63,557 nucleotides of DNA, taken from an uncultured Coriobacteriaceae bacterium (lineage in GTDB: Bacteria > Actinomycetota > Coriobacteriia > Coriobacteriales > Atopobiaceae). The translations under genes were made by a program, and so were the position numbers. Positions within the stretch are counted from its first letter, which is position 1. Each line of letters opens with the position of its first letter. Below the pieces are notes generated by a model, which saw only the letters and a list, made by a program, of their open reading frames with translations, made no database searches and was not told where the DNA came from. Of this stretch, positions 8,587 to 15,495 are shown piece after piece. The stretch spans positions 1-63,557 of the forward strand of contig CADCPM010000075.1 in the NCBI GenBank assembly GCA_902803315.1, given 5' to 3'.

Positions 8587-8796
8587 ATGAATGCCGAGTA
8601 CAAGCGACGTGCAGGCCAGCTACTACGTGAGGAGCGCGCTCACGCAGGAATCACGCGCGCCGAGATGGCGCAATGCTTGGGATGGCCCGAATCGTACCTG
8701 CGCGTCATCGAGAATGGCTACCATGCCTTTGGGATGCATGTCATACGCCGCTATGCCAACGCGTTGTGCGTAGACCTTAACGCGCATTCGCAGTAG
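8587..8796 (+). CDS. Small XRE-like helix-turn-helix regulator
   Basis: A 69-residue protein consisting of one HTH_3/XRE-type domain: the helices run GQLLREERAHAGITRAEMAQCLGWPESYLRVIENG, a typical Cro/CI pattern in which the recognition helix is SYLRVIE. The start at 8587 is preferred because AGGTG precedes it and the upstream in-frame codons do not look like family sequence. A palindrome lies just upstream. Target genes unknown. Confidence 0.75.
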   Translation: MNAEYKRRAGQLLREERAHAGITRAEMAQCLGWPESYLRVIENGYHAFGMHVIRRYANALCVDLNAHSQ

Positions 8797-8812
8797 TCTC
8801 TTTGCACCGCTT

Positions 8813-9679
8813 CTATAACGTACCGCCAAATACGGGGAAGAAAGAGTTCTCGCCATAGTCGGGAAGGCTAGCTGCAGCGTTGAGCTGATCCATGTCGGCA
8901 GGCGAAATGCAAAAGTCAACGCTGGCATTCTCCTTCATGCGTAACGGATTGGTGGTTTTGGGAAGCGCAATCATACCGAGTTGCAGCACATAGCGTATGC
9001 AGAGCTGGGCAATGGTTACGCCGTATTTGGCCGCCATGTAATCTATGCCGTTTATCCGCTCGGCCTCACCATGAGCGATCGGGGAATAGGCCTCGATTCG
9101 GATTCCGTTGCTCTGGCAAAAGGCCGCAACCTCAAAAGGAACGCTGCCCACATGTGCCTTAATTTGGTTGACGGCAGGCTTTACCTCGCAGTTGTCCAAT
9201 ATGTTGCGCACATCCTCGATACGGAAGTTCGAAAGGCCGATGGCACGCAGCTTGCCTTGCGAAAGCGCATCCTCAAGAGCACGATATGCCTCTACGTTAC
9301 CTTTGAAGTGACGATCATCGCTAAGGTTTACCTCGGTCCACGGCTGGGGAGAGTGAATGATCATCATATCGAGGTAGTCGAGTCCCATGGTCTGAAGTGA
9401 TTGGTCTATTCCAGCTGCCGCCTGCGCGTATGTTTTGTGCTCTGCGGCGACCTTTGACACCAAGAACAGCTCTTCGCGTGGGACTCCGCAACTGCGGGCC
9501 CCCTCTCCAATGCCACGCTCGTTGTTATACGCTTGCGCGGTATCGATGTGCCTATATCCAACATCCACGGCAGACCGTACGGCTTGTGCGGCATCGCCAT
9601 CGTCTATGAGCCAGGTTCCGAGCGCGAGCTTTGGGATGGACACTCCGTTGTTGAGCGTGTATGTCTCTTGAAGAATCAT
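8813..9679 (-). CDS. Aldo/keto reductase
   Basis: A 288-residue NADPH-dependent oxidoreductase of the AKR family (2,5-didehydrogluconate reductase type). The start motif TLNNGVSIPKLALGTW, the catalytic Asp-Tyr in VGYRHIDTAQAYNNE, Lys in LVSKVAAE and His in MMIIHSPQ are all visible, as is the C-terminal IALPKTTNPLRMKENA cofactor loop. The start at 9679 follows AAGGA; the longer frame upstream lacks family similarity. Physiological substrate unknown. Confidence 0.93.
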   Translation of the reverse strand: MILQETYTLNNGVSIPKLALGTWLIDDGDAAQAVRSAVDVGYRHIDTAQAYNNERGIGEGARSCGVPREELFLVSKVAAEHKTYAQAAAGIDQSLQTMGLDYLDMMIIHSPQPWTEVNLSDDRHFKGNVEAYRALEDALSQGKLRAIGLSNFRIEDVRNILDNCEVKPAVNQIKAHVGSVPFEVAAFCQSNGIRIEAYSPIAHGEAERINGIDYMAAKYGVTIAQLCIRYVLQLGMIALPKTTNPLRMKENASVDFCISPADMDQLNAAASLPDYGENSFFPVFGGTL

Positions 9680-9844
9680 AGACTTTTCCTTCCGCATGGC
9701 CTGACGCCTCCGATGCGCCATTGGTGGGAACGACTTATAAATGGAAACGTCGTAAAGTGCTGCAAGCATAGCATTAGCCAAGCCGTTGTCCCTATAAATC
9801 TGAAACTCGGGAAGCAAATTGAGCTCTGCTCCGACTCGCTGTTA

Positions 9845-9964
9845 GTTACAGTTCACACCCTGCGCCTTTGTCCGGACCGCAAACGGCGACTCACGAAGTG
9901 AGCGAGCGAAGCGAGCGCGGAGCCGTATGCGGGACCGGCGAAGGCGCAGGGTGTGAACTGTAAC
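9845..9964 (+). repeat. 120-bp palindromic repeat, copy 2
   Basis: The best-preserved copy: 22-bp outer arms starting GTTACAGTTCACACCCTGCG are perfectly complementary, enclosing the shared core (CGGCGACTCACGAAGTGAGC...). It sits between the divergent aldo/keto reductase and murT genes, so it cannot simply be a transcription terminator. The rest of 9680-10089 holds no other clear gene. Confidence 0.92.
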
Positions 9965-10089
9965 CGCTGTTATGGCTATGGGACGGAGCATCATGCATTC
10001 GCCATTTCTTTTGCGCGCACATCTTATATACTGTGCTGCGAAAGAGACGTCCTGCGAATCGCAAGGGACTATATGAGGGAGATGGTCAT

Positions 10090-11457
10090 ATGTCGGTACG
10101 GACAGGCCTGGCAATTGCATCCTGTAAGGCGACGCATCGCGTCATGCGGCTAATGGGGCGCACGGCGCGCGCGATGCCGGGGATGGTGGCGCTCGCCATC
10201 GATCCCAAGCTCGTGTCCAAGCTCGCAAAGGGATACCGAACGATTCTCATAACGGGTACCAACGGCAAAACGACAACTACCCACATCATCCAGCAGGCAA
10301 TCATAAACTCCTATGGCGGCGCGGCCTACGATCCCTCGTCTACCAACTTGGAGCAGGGTATTGCCACGACGCTGTGTTTGGACAGTACCGTGAGTGGAAA
10401 GCATGCGAGCGAGTGGGCGGTTATAGAGAGCGATGAAGGCGCGAGCAAGCTGCTGCTTCCAGCCATGAGGCCAGAGGTCATGGTCGTCACCAATCTCTAT
10501 CGCGACCAGGTAGACCGCTACGATAGCTGGACGACGGCGCGCGACTACATCATTACTGCGGCAAAGAGCAGTCCGAACACCGTGCTCGTGCTCGATGCGG
10601 ATTGTCAGGTTACGGCCTCCATCGCCGACGCCGTGAACAACAAAGTCGTGTGGTTTGGCGTGGAGTGTCCCGTTTACGAGGAGGGCATTGCAGACTACGA
10701 CGAGAGCGTACAATGCGTGGAATGCGACGCCGAGCTGGAGTTTGATAGCAGGACATTCGCCCATCTTGGTGACTATAGGTGTCCCTCGTGTGGGCGCGTC
10801 CATCACGCTCCCAGCATCGCTTGCACCGGCATCGCCGACCGTCGCGAGAAGAGCTGCAGGCTTACCTTGCGCATCGATGGCGAGGAGCATGAGGTGGAGG
10901 CAAACGTACGCGCTGGCTACGACGTATACAACGCGGTCGCGGCCGTGGCGGGCCTCCTTACGGCGGGCATGAGCAAGGAGGACGTGTTTGGCGCACTGGC
11001 GCACTTCACCCACGCCGCCCACCGCTTCGAGATTTTCGACATTAACGGCACGCCTACGCGCCTGCTCCTTATGAAGAACACCGCAGGTTGCAACCAGTTG
11101 ATCAACATGCTCGTCTCGGAAGACGAGGTGCCGCGCCACCTCGTGTGCATGCTCGGTGCCGAGATTATGGATGGTCTTACCACGGAGTGGATTCAGGACG
11201 TCCAATGGGAGAAGCTCGTGGGACCCGACACCCAGGTAATCGTGAGCGGGCCTAAATACGAGGACATGCGCGATCGGCTCCTGCGTGCGGGCGTACAGGA
11301 GCAGAACATGCGGGTGCAAACTGACTACGAGGCGCTTATTTCCGACATGGAGGCCATCGGTGAGCCGGTGACCGTAATTGCCAACTGCTCGCCCATCGAG
11401 GATTTTCGCGTGCATCTGGTTAAGAAGTATTCGCCTCTGGACTACTGGTCGGAGTAG
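10090..11457 (+). CDS. murT: Mur ligase family protein MurT (lipid II amidation)
   Basis: A 455-residue Mur-ligase-like ATPase that, with the glutaminase GatD, amidates D-Glu of lipid II. Visible: P-loop ITGTNGKTTTTH (about residues 54-65), SDEGASKLLLPAM, NLYRDQVDRY, a CxxC...CxxC zinc ribbon at about 208-234 that is peculiar to MurT, and a DUF1727-type C-terminal domain. The start at 10090 follows AGGGAG. GatD normally sits next to MurT; here the downstream neighbour is a U32 peptidase and upstream is an aldo/keto reductase, so GatD is not in the window. Confidence 0.92.
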   Translation: MSVRTGLAIASCKATHRVMRLMGRTARAMPGMVALAIDPKLVSKLAKGYRTILITGTNGKTTTTHIIQQAIINSYGGAAYDPSSTNLEQGIATTLCLDSTVSGKHASEWAVIESDEGASKLLLPAMRPEVMVVTNLYRDQVDRYDSWTTARDYIITAAKSSPNTVLVLDADCQVTASIADAVNNKVVWFGVECPVYEEGIADYDESVQCVECDAELEFDSRTFAHLGDYRCPSCGRVHHAPSIACTGIADRREKSCRLTLRIDGEEHEVEANVRAGYDVYNAVAAVAGLLTAGMSKEDVFGALAHFTHAAHRFEIFDINGTPTRLLLMKNTAGCNQLINMLVSEDEVPRHLVCMLGAEIMDGLTTEWIQDVQWEKLVGPDTQVIVSGPKYEDMRDRLLRAGVQEQNMRVQTDYEALISDMEAIGEPVTVIANCSPIEDFRVHLVKKYSPLDYWSE

Positions 11458-11461
11458 CCCT

Positions 11462-12694
11462 GTGCGAACGGAGGATTCTAAAAGGCGCGTGGCGCTGGAG
11501 CTCTTGTCACCTGCGGGTGGGTTCGAGCAGCTCAGAGCCGCCATTCGCTTTGGTGCGGACGCGGTGTACTTGGCGGGGCCTCGGTGGGGCATGCGTGCTC
11601 GTGCAAGCAACTTCGAAGACGATGAGCTGGCACGTGCTGTTGCTTATGCGCACGAGCGAGGTGTTGCCGTCCACGTGACGCTCAATACCCTTATGTACGA
11701 CAATGACATAGACGAGATGCCTTCCTACCTGCGCCTGTTGGAAGGACTTGGCGTAGATGCCGTTATCGTCGCCGATATGGGCGCGCTCATGCTCGCGCGC
11801 GAGCACGCGCCGCATGTGAGCATGCACGTGTCGACTCAGGCGTCGGTGACCAACGCCAACACCGCGCTGGCATATGCGGAGCTGGGGGCTTCTCGCATCG
11901 TTCTTGCTCGCGAGCTCACGCTGGAGCAGATAGCGGAGTTGCATCGACGTGTGGGCGAGCGCGTAGAGCTGGAGGCGTTCGCGCATGGGGCCATGTGCAT
12001 GGCGGTGTCGGGCAGGTGCCTACTCTCCAGCGCGTTGGTGGGACCCGATCGATCCGCGTCGTGTGGCAACTGCACGCAGCCTTGCCGTTGGACGTGGAGA
12101 CTCGTCGAGGAGACACGTCCGCACCTGCCGCTGCCCCTGGAGGCGGATGACCGAGGGAGCTATTTGCTCTCGGCTAACGACCTTTGCATGCTGGAGCATG
12201 TGGACGAGCTCGCCGAGGCGGGGGTTCGCTCGCTCAAGATAGAGGGGCGAAACAAGGGGGCCTACTACGTGGCCGCCGTTACCAATGCATACAGGCATGT
12301 GCTGGATGGGGAGAGCCCTCAGGATTGGATGGGTGAGCTTCAGGCAACGAGCCATAGGCCCTTCTCTACGGGATTCTTCTTTGGCAATCCCACACAGAAT
12401 CCCGGGCATGCGGAGTACGCGCGTGATCGGCTGTTGGTAGGGGTTGCGGATGCGAGCGAACGGGTCGGAGATGAGTGGCTCGTAACGGTGGTGTGTCGCA
12501 ACAAGGCACGCGTAGGCGACGTGCTCACCGTTCTTTCTCCGGGCCATCCCGTGCGAAGGGCGGAGCTCAGGGAATTGGAGCGCCTCGTGCCCGAAGAGGG
12601 CTGGCAGCAGGACAGTACGATGTCGGTGAACATGGAGCGGTACCGCTTCGTTTCGCCCTTTGCTCTGGGTGAGGGCGACATGCTGTGCCTTTAG
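11462..12694 (+). CDS. Peptidase U32 family protein
   Basis: A 410-residue protein of the U32 family, whose bacterial members (TrhP/RlhA group) act in RNA hydroxylation rather than proteolysis. It shows ELLSPAGGFEQLRAAIRFGADAVY at the N-terminus, the family segment EAFAHGAMCMAVSGRC, and clustered cysteines CGNCTQPCRW consistent with an Fe-S site. The GTG start at 11462 has GGAG seven bases upstream inside the end of murT, so translation is probably coupled. A later GTG at 11489 is the alternative. Confidence 0.9.
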   Translation: MRTEDSKRRVALELLSPAGGFEQLRAAIRFGADAVYLAGPRWGMRARASNFEDDELARAVAYAHERGVAVHVTLNTLMYDNDIDEMPSYLRLLEGLGVDAVIVADMGALMLAREHAPHVSMHVSTQASVTNANTALAYAELGASRIVLARELTLEQIAELHRRVGERVELEAFAHGAMCMAVSGRCLLSSALVGPDRSASCGNCTQPCRWTWRLVEETRPHLPLPLEADDRGSYLLSANDLCMLEHVDELAEAGVRSLKIEGRNKGAYYVAAVTNAYRHVLDGESPQDWMGELQATSHRPFSTGFFFGNPTQNPGHAEYARDRLLVGVADASERVGDEWLVTVVCRNKARVGDVLTVLSPGHPVRRAELRELERLVPEEGWQQDSTMSVNMERYRFVSPFALGEGDMLCL

Positions 12695-12737
12695 GGACGC
12701 GACGTCGCTTTGACAATCCCGCAAGAGGGAGGACGAT

Positions 12738-13253
12738 ATGAGCGAGGAGGAGCGGCTTCTTGCATCGCTGCGCGGGCGTGGGCTTGTTGTTGGCGACGAG
12801 TCCAAATGGGGGCAGCCGGCGCTTCGTACGATTGAGCTGGGACATGAGCCGCAGCCGCTTATGGAGGCGAGTGCCTTGCAGCGGCGCTTTGTGGCGTGTG
12901 CCCACGGCACGCCTTCGCCGGGTAGCGACCTGTGCGCGAGCTGGGTGGAGCAATCGTTCTCGCGGCTGGGCTTGGGCGTCGTGCTGGGGGATGCCAGCGA
13001 ACTCTATGCCGGGTACTGCCACTACACCGACACGGCCGACCTTAAGGTTGGCATGGTTGTGGCCGTGCCCGCGCATCCCTATTCCCCGCAAGGCCTCTGC
13101 CATGGCCACGTGGGCATATATGCAGGTGACGGTATGGTAATGGATGCCGTGGAAGATCGCGTGAGAAAGATCCCTCTGAATCTCTGGCTGAGCGCCTACG
13201 GCCTAATGGCCACGCCCCGTTGGGGATGGCTGGGGAGTATGGGTCTTCAGTAA
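12738..13253 (+). CDS. NlpC/P60-like cysteine peptidase-fold protein
   Basis: A 171-residue protein with Cys66 (GSDLCASWV) and His124 (CHGHVGIYAGDG), the Cys-His pair of NlpC/P60 or CHAP amidase folds. There is no signal peptide or membrane helix, so it may be cytoplasmic or exported in another way. GAGGACGAT precedes the ATG. It follows the U32 gene at 43 bp and ends at a two-way terminator. Specific substrate unknown. Confidence 0.75.
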   Translation: MSEEERLLASLRGRGLVVGDESKWGQPALRTIELGHEPQPLMEASALQRRFVACAHGTPSPGSDLCASWVEQSFSRLGLGVVLGDASELYAGYCHYTDTADLKVGMVVAVPAHPYSPQGLCHGHVGIYAGDGMVMDAVEDRVRKIPLNLWLSAYGLMATPRWGWLGSMGLQ

Positions 13254-13254
13254 A

Positions 13255-13293
13255 ACGGGGCGGACACCTCGTATGACGAGGTGCCCGCCCCGT
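13255..13293. terminator. Bidirectional terminator between convergent genes
   Basis: A GC-rich hairpin (GGGGCGGACACCTCG pairing with CGAGGTGCCCGCCCC around a TATGA loop). A TTTT tract follows on the minus-strand side. It separates the convergent NlpC/P60-like and htrA genes. Confidence 0.85.
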
Positions 13294-13318
13294 GGAGGGA
13301 AGCCTTAGTGTCGTAGCG

Positions 13319-14671
13319 TTACTGGATAAGGTCGAACTGGGGGAACTGCTGCAGATACTGCTGGTATTGATCGTATTGATCTCGTTGGTTGTACTGGTTG
13401 TACTGCTCCATTTGTTGCTGTTGCTGCTGCTCCTGAGTTCGCTTTGCCTCCTCCTGCGATGCCTGCAAGGCCTCGTCGGAGCCGAGCGTTACCGTTACCG
13501 TTTGCTCTGAGCCGCCACGCACGAGCTTCACCTCCACTTTATCGCCCACCGAGTAGGAGCGCACTGCCAGCAGCAGGTCGTCTGCCGAGGCAACGTCGTG
13601 ATCTCCGACCTTGGTTACGATGTCGCCCACCTGAATGCCCGCGGCCTGTGCCGGTCCGTTTTGGGCAAGTTCGGCAACATAGGCGCCTTGGCTTGCCGAC
13701 AGGTTGTTCTGACGCGCGCTCTGCTCGTTGACCGTCGCGCACGAGAGTCCGATGTAGGCATGCGTCACCTGTTCGCCATTGATGACCTTGTTCGCAATGT
13801 CCACGGCGTAGTTGCCGGGAATGGCAAAGCCGATACCCGAGAAGGAGCCCGAGCCCGAGGCGTCTGCGAGCAGGGAGTTTATGCCTACGAGCTGGCCCTT
13901 GTCGTTAACGAGCGCTCCGCCCGAGTTGCCGCCGTTAATGGCCGCATCCACCTGGATGAGGTTGGTATAGAGGGTGTTGCCGCTCGCGTCGGCCATGAGC
14001 TGGTTGCGATATAGCGCGCTCACGATGCCAGTGGACACGGACTGGTCCAGCCCCAGCGGGCTTCCGAGCGTCATGACCCAGTCGCCAACGACCAACTCGG
14101 AGGAGTCGCCCACCTCGATGGGGGTGACGATGGCGCCGTTGAGGTTTGCCTTGATCACCGCGACGTCGCTCGAGGCATCTCCGCCTACCAGGGTGGCGTC
14201 ATAGGTGTTTCCCTCTATGGTCACCTTCATGCTGGTGGCATCTCCCGCAACGTGCCAGTTGGTGATTATGTGGCCCTCGGTGTCCAGCACGACGCCAGAT
14301 CCAATTCCTTCGCCCGATGGAGTGGAGACGTTAATGGAGACCACGGAGGGAAGGCACTTGTTTGCCACTGCCTCGGATACGGTGGCATCGTCGCTGGCCG
14401 TGTTGAGGGTCATGGTTTGGGCTGGGGCGCTTTGTGTGGAGGAAGCCTTGTTGTTGTTCAGGCCTGCGAGAACGGGGCCGGCCAGAACGGCCACGAGCGT
14501 GGCGGAAACGGCTGCGCCCGCAATCGCTCCTCCCACTATTCCTTTCCAGGCACCGCCGCCGCGCGGTGTTTTATCGTTGTTGGGATCCGGGTTATATGCG
14601 TTTTGGTTCGGATAGTTTCCGTATTGCGGATACTGGGGGTATTGCTGGTTTTGCATATGCTGTTGCCTCAT
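13319..14671 (-). CDS. htrA: HtrA/DegP-like membrane-anchored serine protease with PDZ domain
   Basis: A 450-residue surface protease. It has a Gln/Tyr/Asn-rich cytoplasmic start, one membrane helix (about residues 43-70), a trypsin domain with His140 (NWHVAG), Asp169 (SSDVAVIK) and Ser250 (GGNSGGAL), one PDZ domain (about 310-395), and a Gln-rich tail QQQQQMEQYNQYNQ. ATG at 14671 is preferred to an in-frame GTG three codons before it because AAAGG is at the right distance. The long Q/Y tail is unusual and may be disordered. A perfect inverted repeat lies about 100 bp upstream. Confidence 0.93.
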   Translation of the reverse strand: MRQQHMQNQQYPQYPQYGNYPNQNAYNPDPNNDKTPRGGGAWKGIVGGAIAGAAVSATLVAVLAGPVLAGLNNNKASSTQSAPAQTMTLNTASDDATVSEAVANKCLPSVVSINVSTPSGEGIGSGVVLDTEGHIITNWHVAGDATSMKVTIEGNTYDATLVGGDASSDVAVIKANLNGAIVTPIEVGDSSELVVGDWVMTLGSPLGLDQSVSTGIVSALYRNQLMADASGNTLYTNLIQVDAAINGGNSGGALVNDKGQLVGINSLLADASGSGSFSGIGFAIPGNYAVDIANKVINGEQVTHAYIGLSCATVNEQSARQNNLSASQGAYVAELAQNGPAQAAGIQVGDIVTKVGDHDVASADDLLLAVRSYSVGDKVEVKLVRGGSEQTVTVTLGSDEALQASQEEAKRTQEQQQQQQMEQYNQYNQRDQYDQYQQYLQQFPQFDLIQ

Positions 14672-14777
14672 GGTTGACACCTTTCTTTGAATGCCTTGCT
14701 ATGGAAAATGTACCCGCGAAAGAAGATGTCATGTCGCTGCCTCGGCCGCTTCCACAGACGTGAAACAACCCTTTTGG

Positions 14778-14803
14778 TTAACTTAAAATTTGGCTTAAGT
14801 TAA
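14778..14803. promoter_or_regulatory. Inverted repeat upstream of htrA
   Basis: TTAACTTAA-N8-TTAAGTTAA, a perfect 9-bp inverted repeat. It lies between the htrA start and the end of the upstream gene on the same strand. It may be an operator of a stress regulator. It does not match the HAIR or CIRCE consensus as I know them. Confidence 0.45.
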
Positions 14804-14869
14804 GGTCTGGAGGTACCGACCGCCTGCTGCGAAGGTGCTGCTAAGGGGAGTCGCGGAGAGGCTGCGATC

Positions 14870-15154
14870 CTATTTTCGGTTATAGAAGGCCGTTATAGAT
14901 GCGTTGGCGTGCTCGCTCATCTTTTTCTCGACCCAGCGGTCGCGCTGCTCCACGATGGTGAGCATTTCGTCGGCAATCTGCTCGGGACTATGGGGCTGGG
15001 CATTGCGGACGTAGGAGGCCATGCGGCGCATCGCGGATTCGGAACGCAGCTCCGAGGCAAGGACCTGCGCAAACTCCTCGGGATACCCCAGTTTTACGAT
15101 CTCGTGCGCAAGCTCAAGATATGCTTGTTCGCGCAAGCGTTCAGTGGTTCTCAT
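14870..15154 (-). CDS. Small helical protein of unknown function
   Basis: A 94-residue soluble, strongly helical protein: MRTTERLREQAYLELAHEIVKLGYPEEFAQVLASELRSE... . No known domain recognised. The start at 15154 follows AGAAAGAG; an ATG 12 codons upstream has no ribosome site. It shares the strand with htrA but is 200 bp upstream of it. The sequence has the look of a conserved actinobacterial hypothetical protein. Confidence 0.65.
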   Translation of the reverse strand: MRTTERLREQAYLELAHEIVKLGYPEEFAQVLASELRSESAMRRMASYVRNAQPHSPEQIADEMLTIVEQRDRWVEKKMSEHANASITAFYNRK

Positions 15155-15192
15155 AGCACTCTCTCTTTCTGCGGTGTACAGACGGTCCAATG

Positions 15193-15313
15193 GTTACTGC
15201 TCAGACCCCCGCGCCAGTGCCGGCCCGCATGTGGCTCCGCGCTCGCTTCGCTCGCTTACTTCGTGAGTCGCCGTTTGCGGGTTGGACGCTGGCGTGGGGG
15301 TCTGAACAGTAAC
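15193..15313 (-). repeat. Palindromic repeat, copy 3 (inverted orientation)
   Basis: Arms start GTTACTGCTCAGACCCCCGC and end with the complement CTGAACAGTAAC. The core is the reverse complement of copies 1, 2 and 4 (GCTCCGCGCTCGCTTCGCTC...). It lies between the divergent 14870 gene and the P-type ATPase. Confidence 0.9.
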
Positions 15314-15366
15314 GTCCAACGCTCGCTTATATCTCCTAAGGTCCTCGCTCAAGGTGTATAGTAGCG

Positions 15367-15396
15367 TTCATTTCGGTTATCATAACCGTGTATTAT
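15367..15396 (+). promoter_or_regulatory. P-ATPase promoter with operator in the spacer
   Basis: TTCATT and TATTAT boxes 18 bp apart, with a perfect palindrome CGGTTAT-C-ATAACCG (15374-15388) filling the spacer. A regulator bound there would control the promoter directly. The transcript would have about 90 nt of leader before the ATPase start. Confidence 0.5.
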
Positions 15397-15495
15397 TCCC
15401 AAGGCCCGAAACGAGCCGCGTTGGTGAGCCCTTGCCCCTCCTGGGGAGTTATGATCGGGAATCGGCGTGGTCGGGCGTTACCCAGGAGGAGATGT

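Noticed and set aside
15404..15495. Possible yybP-ykoY (manganese) riboswitch before the P-ATPase
   Set aside because: Contains CCCCTCCTGGGGAG and other short stems but not the conserved internal loops of that class.
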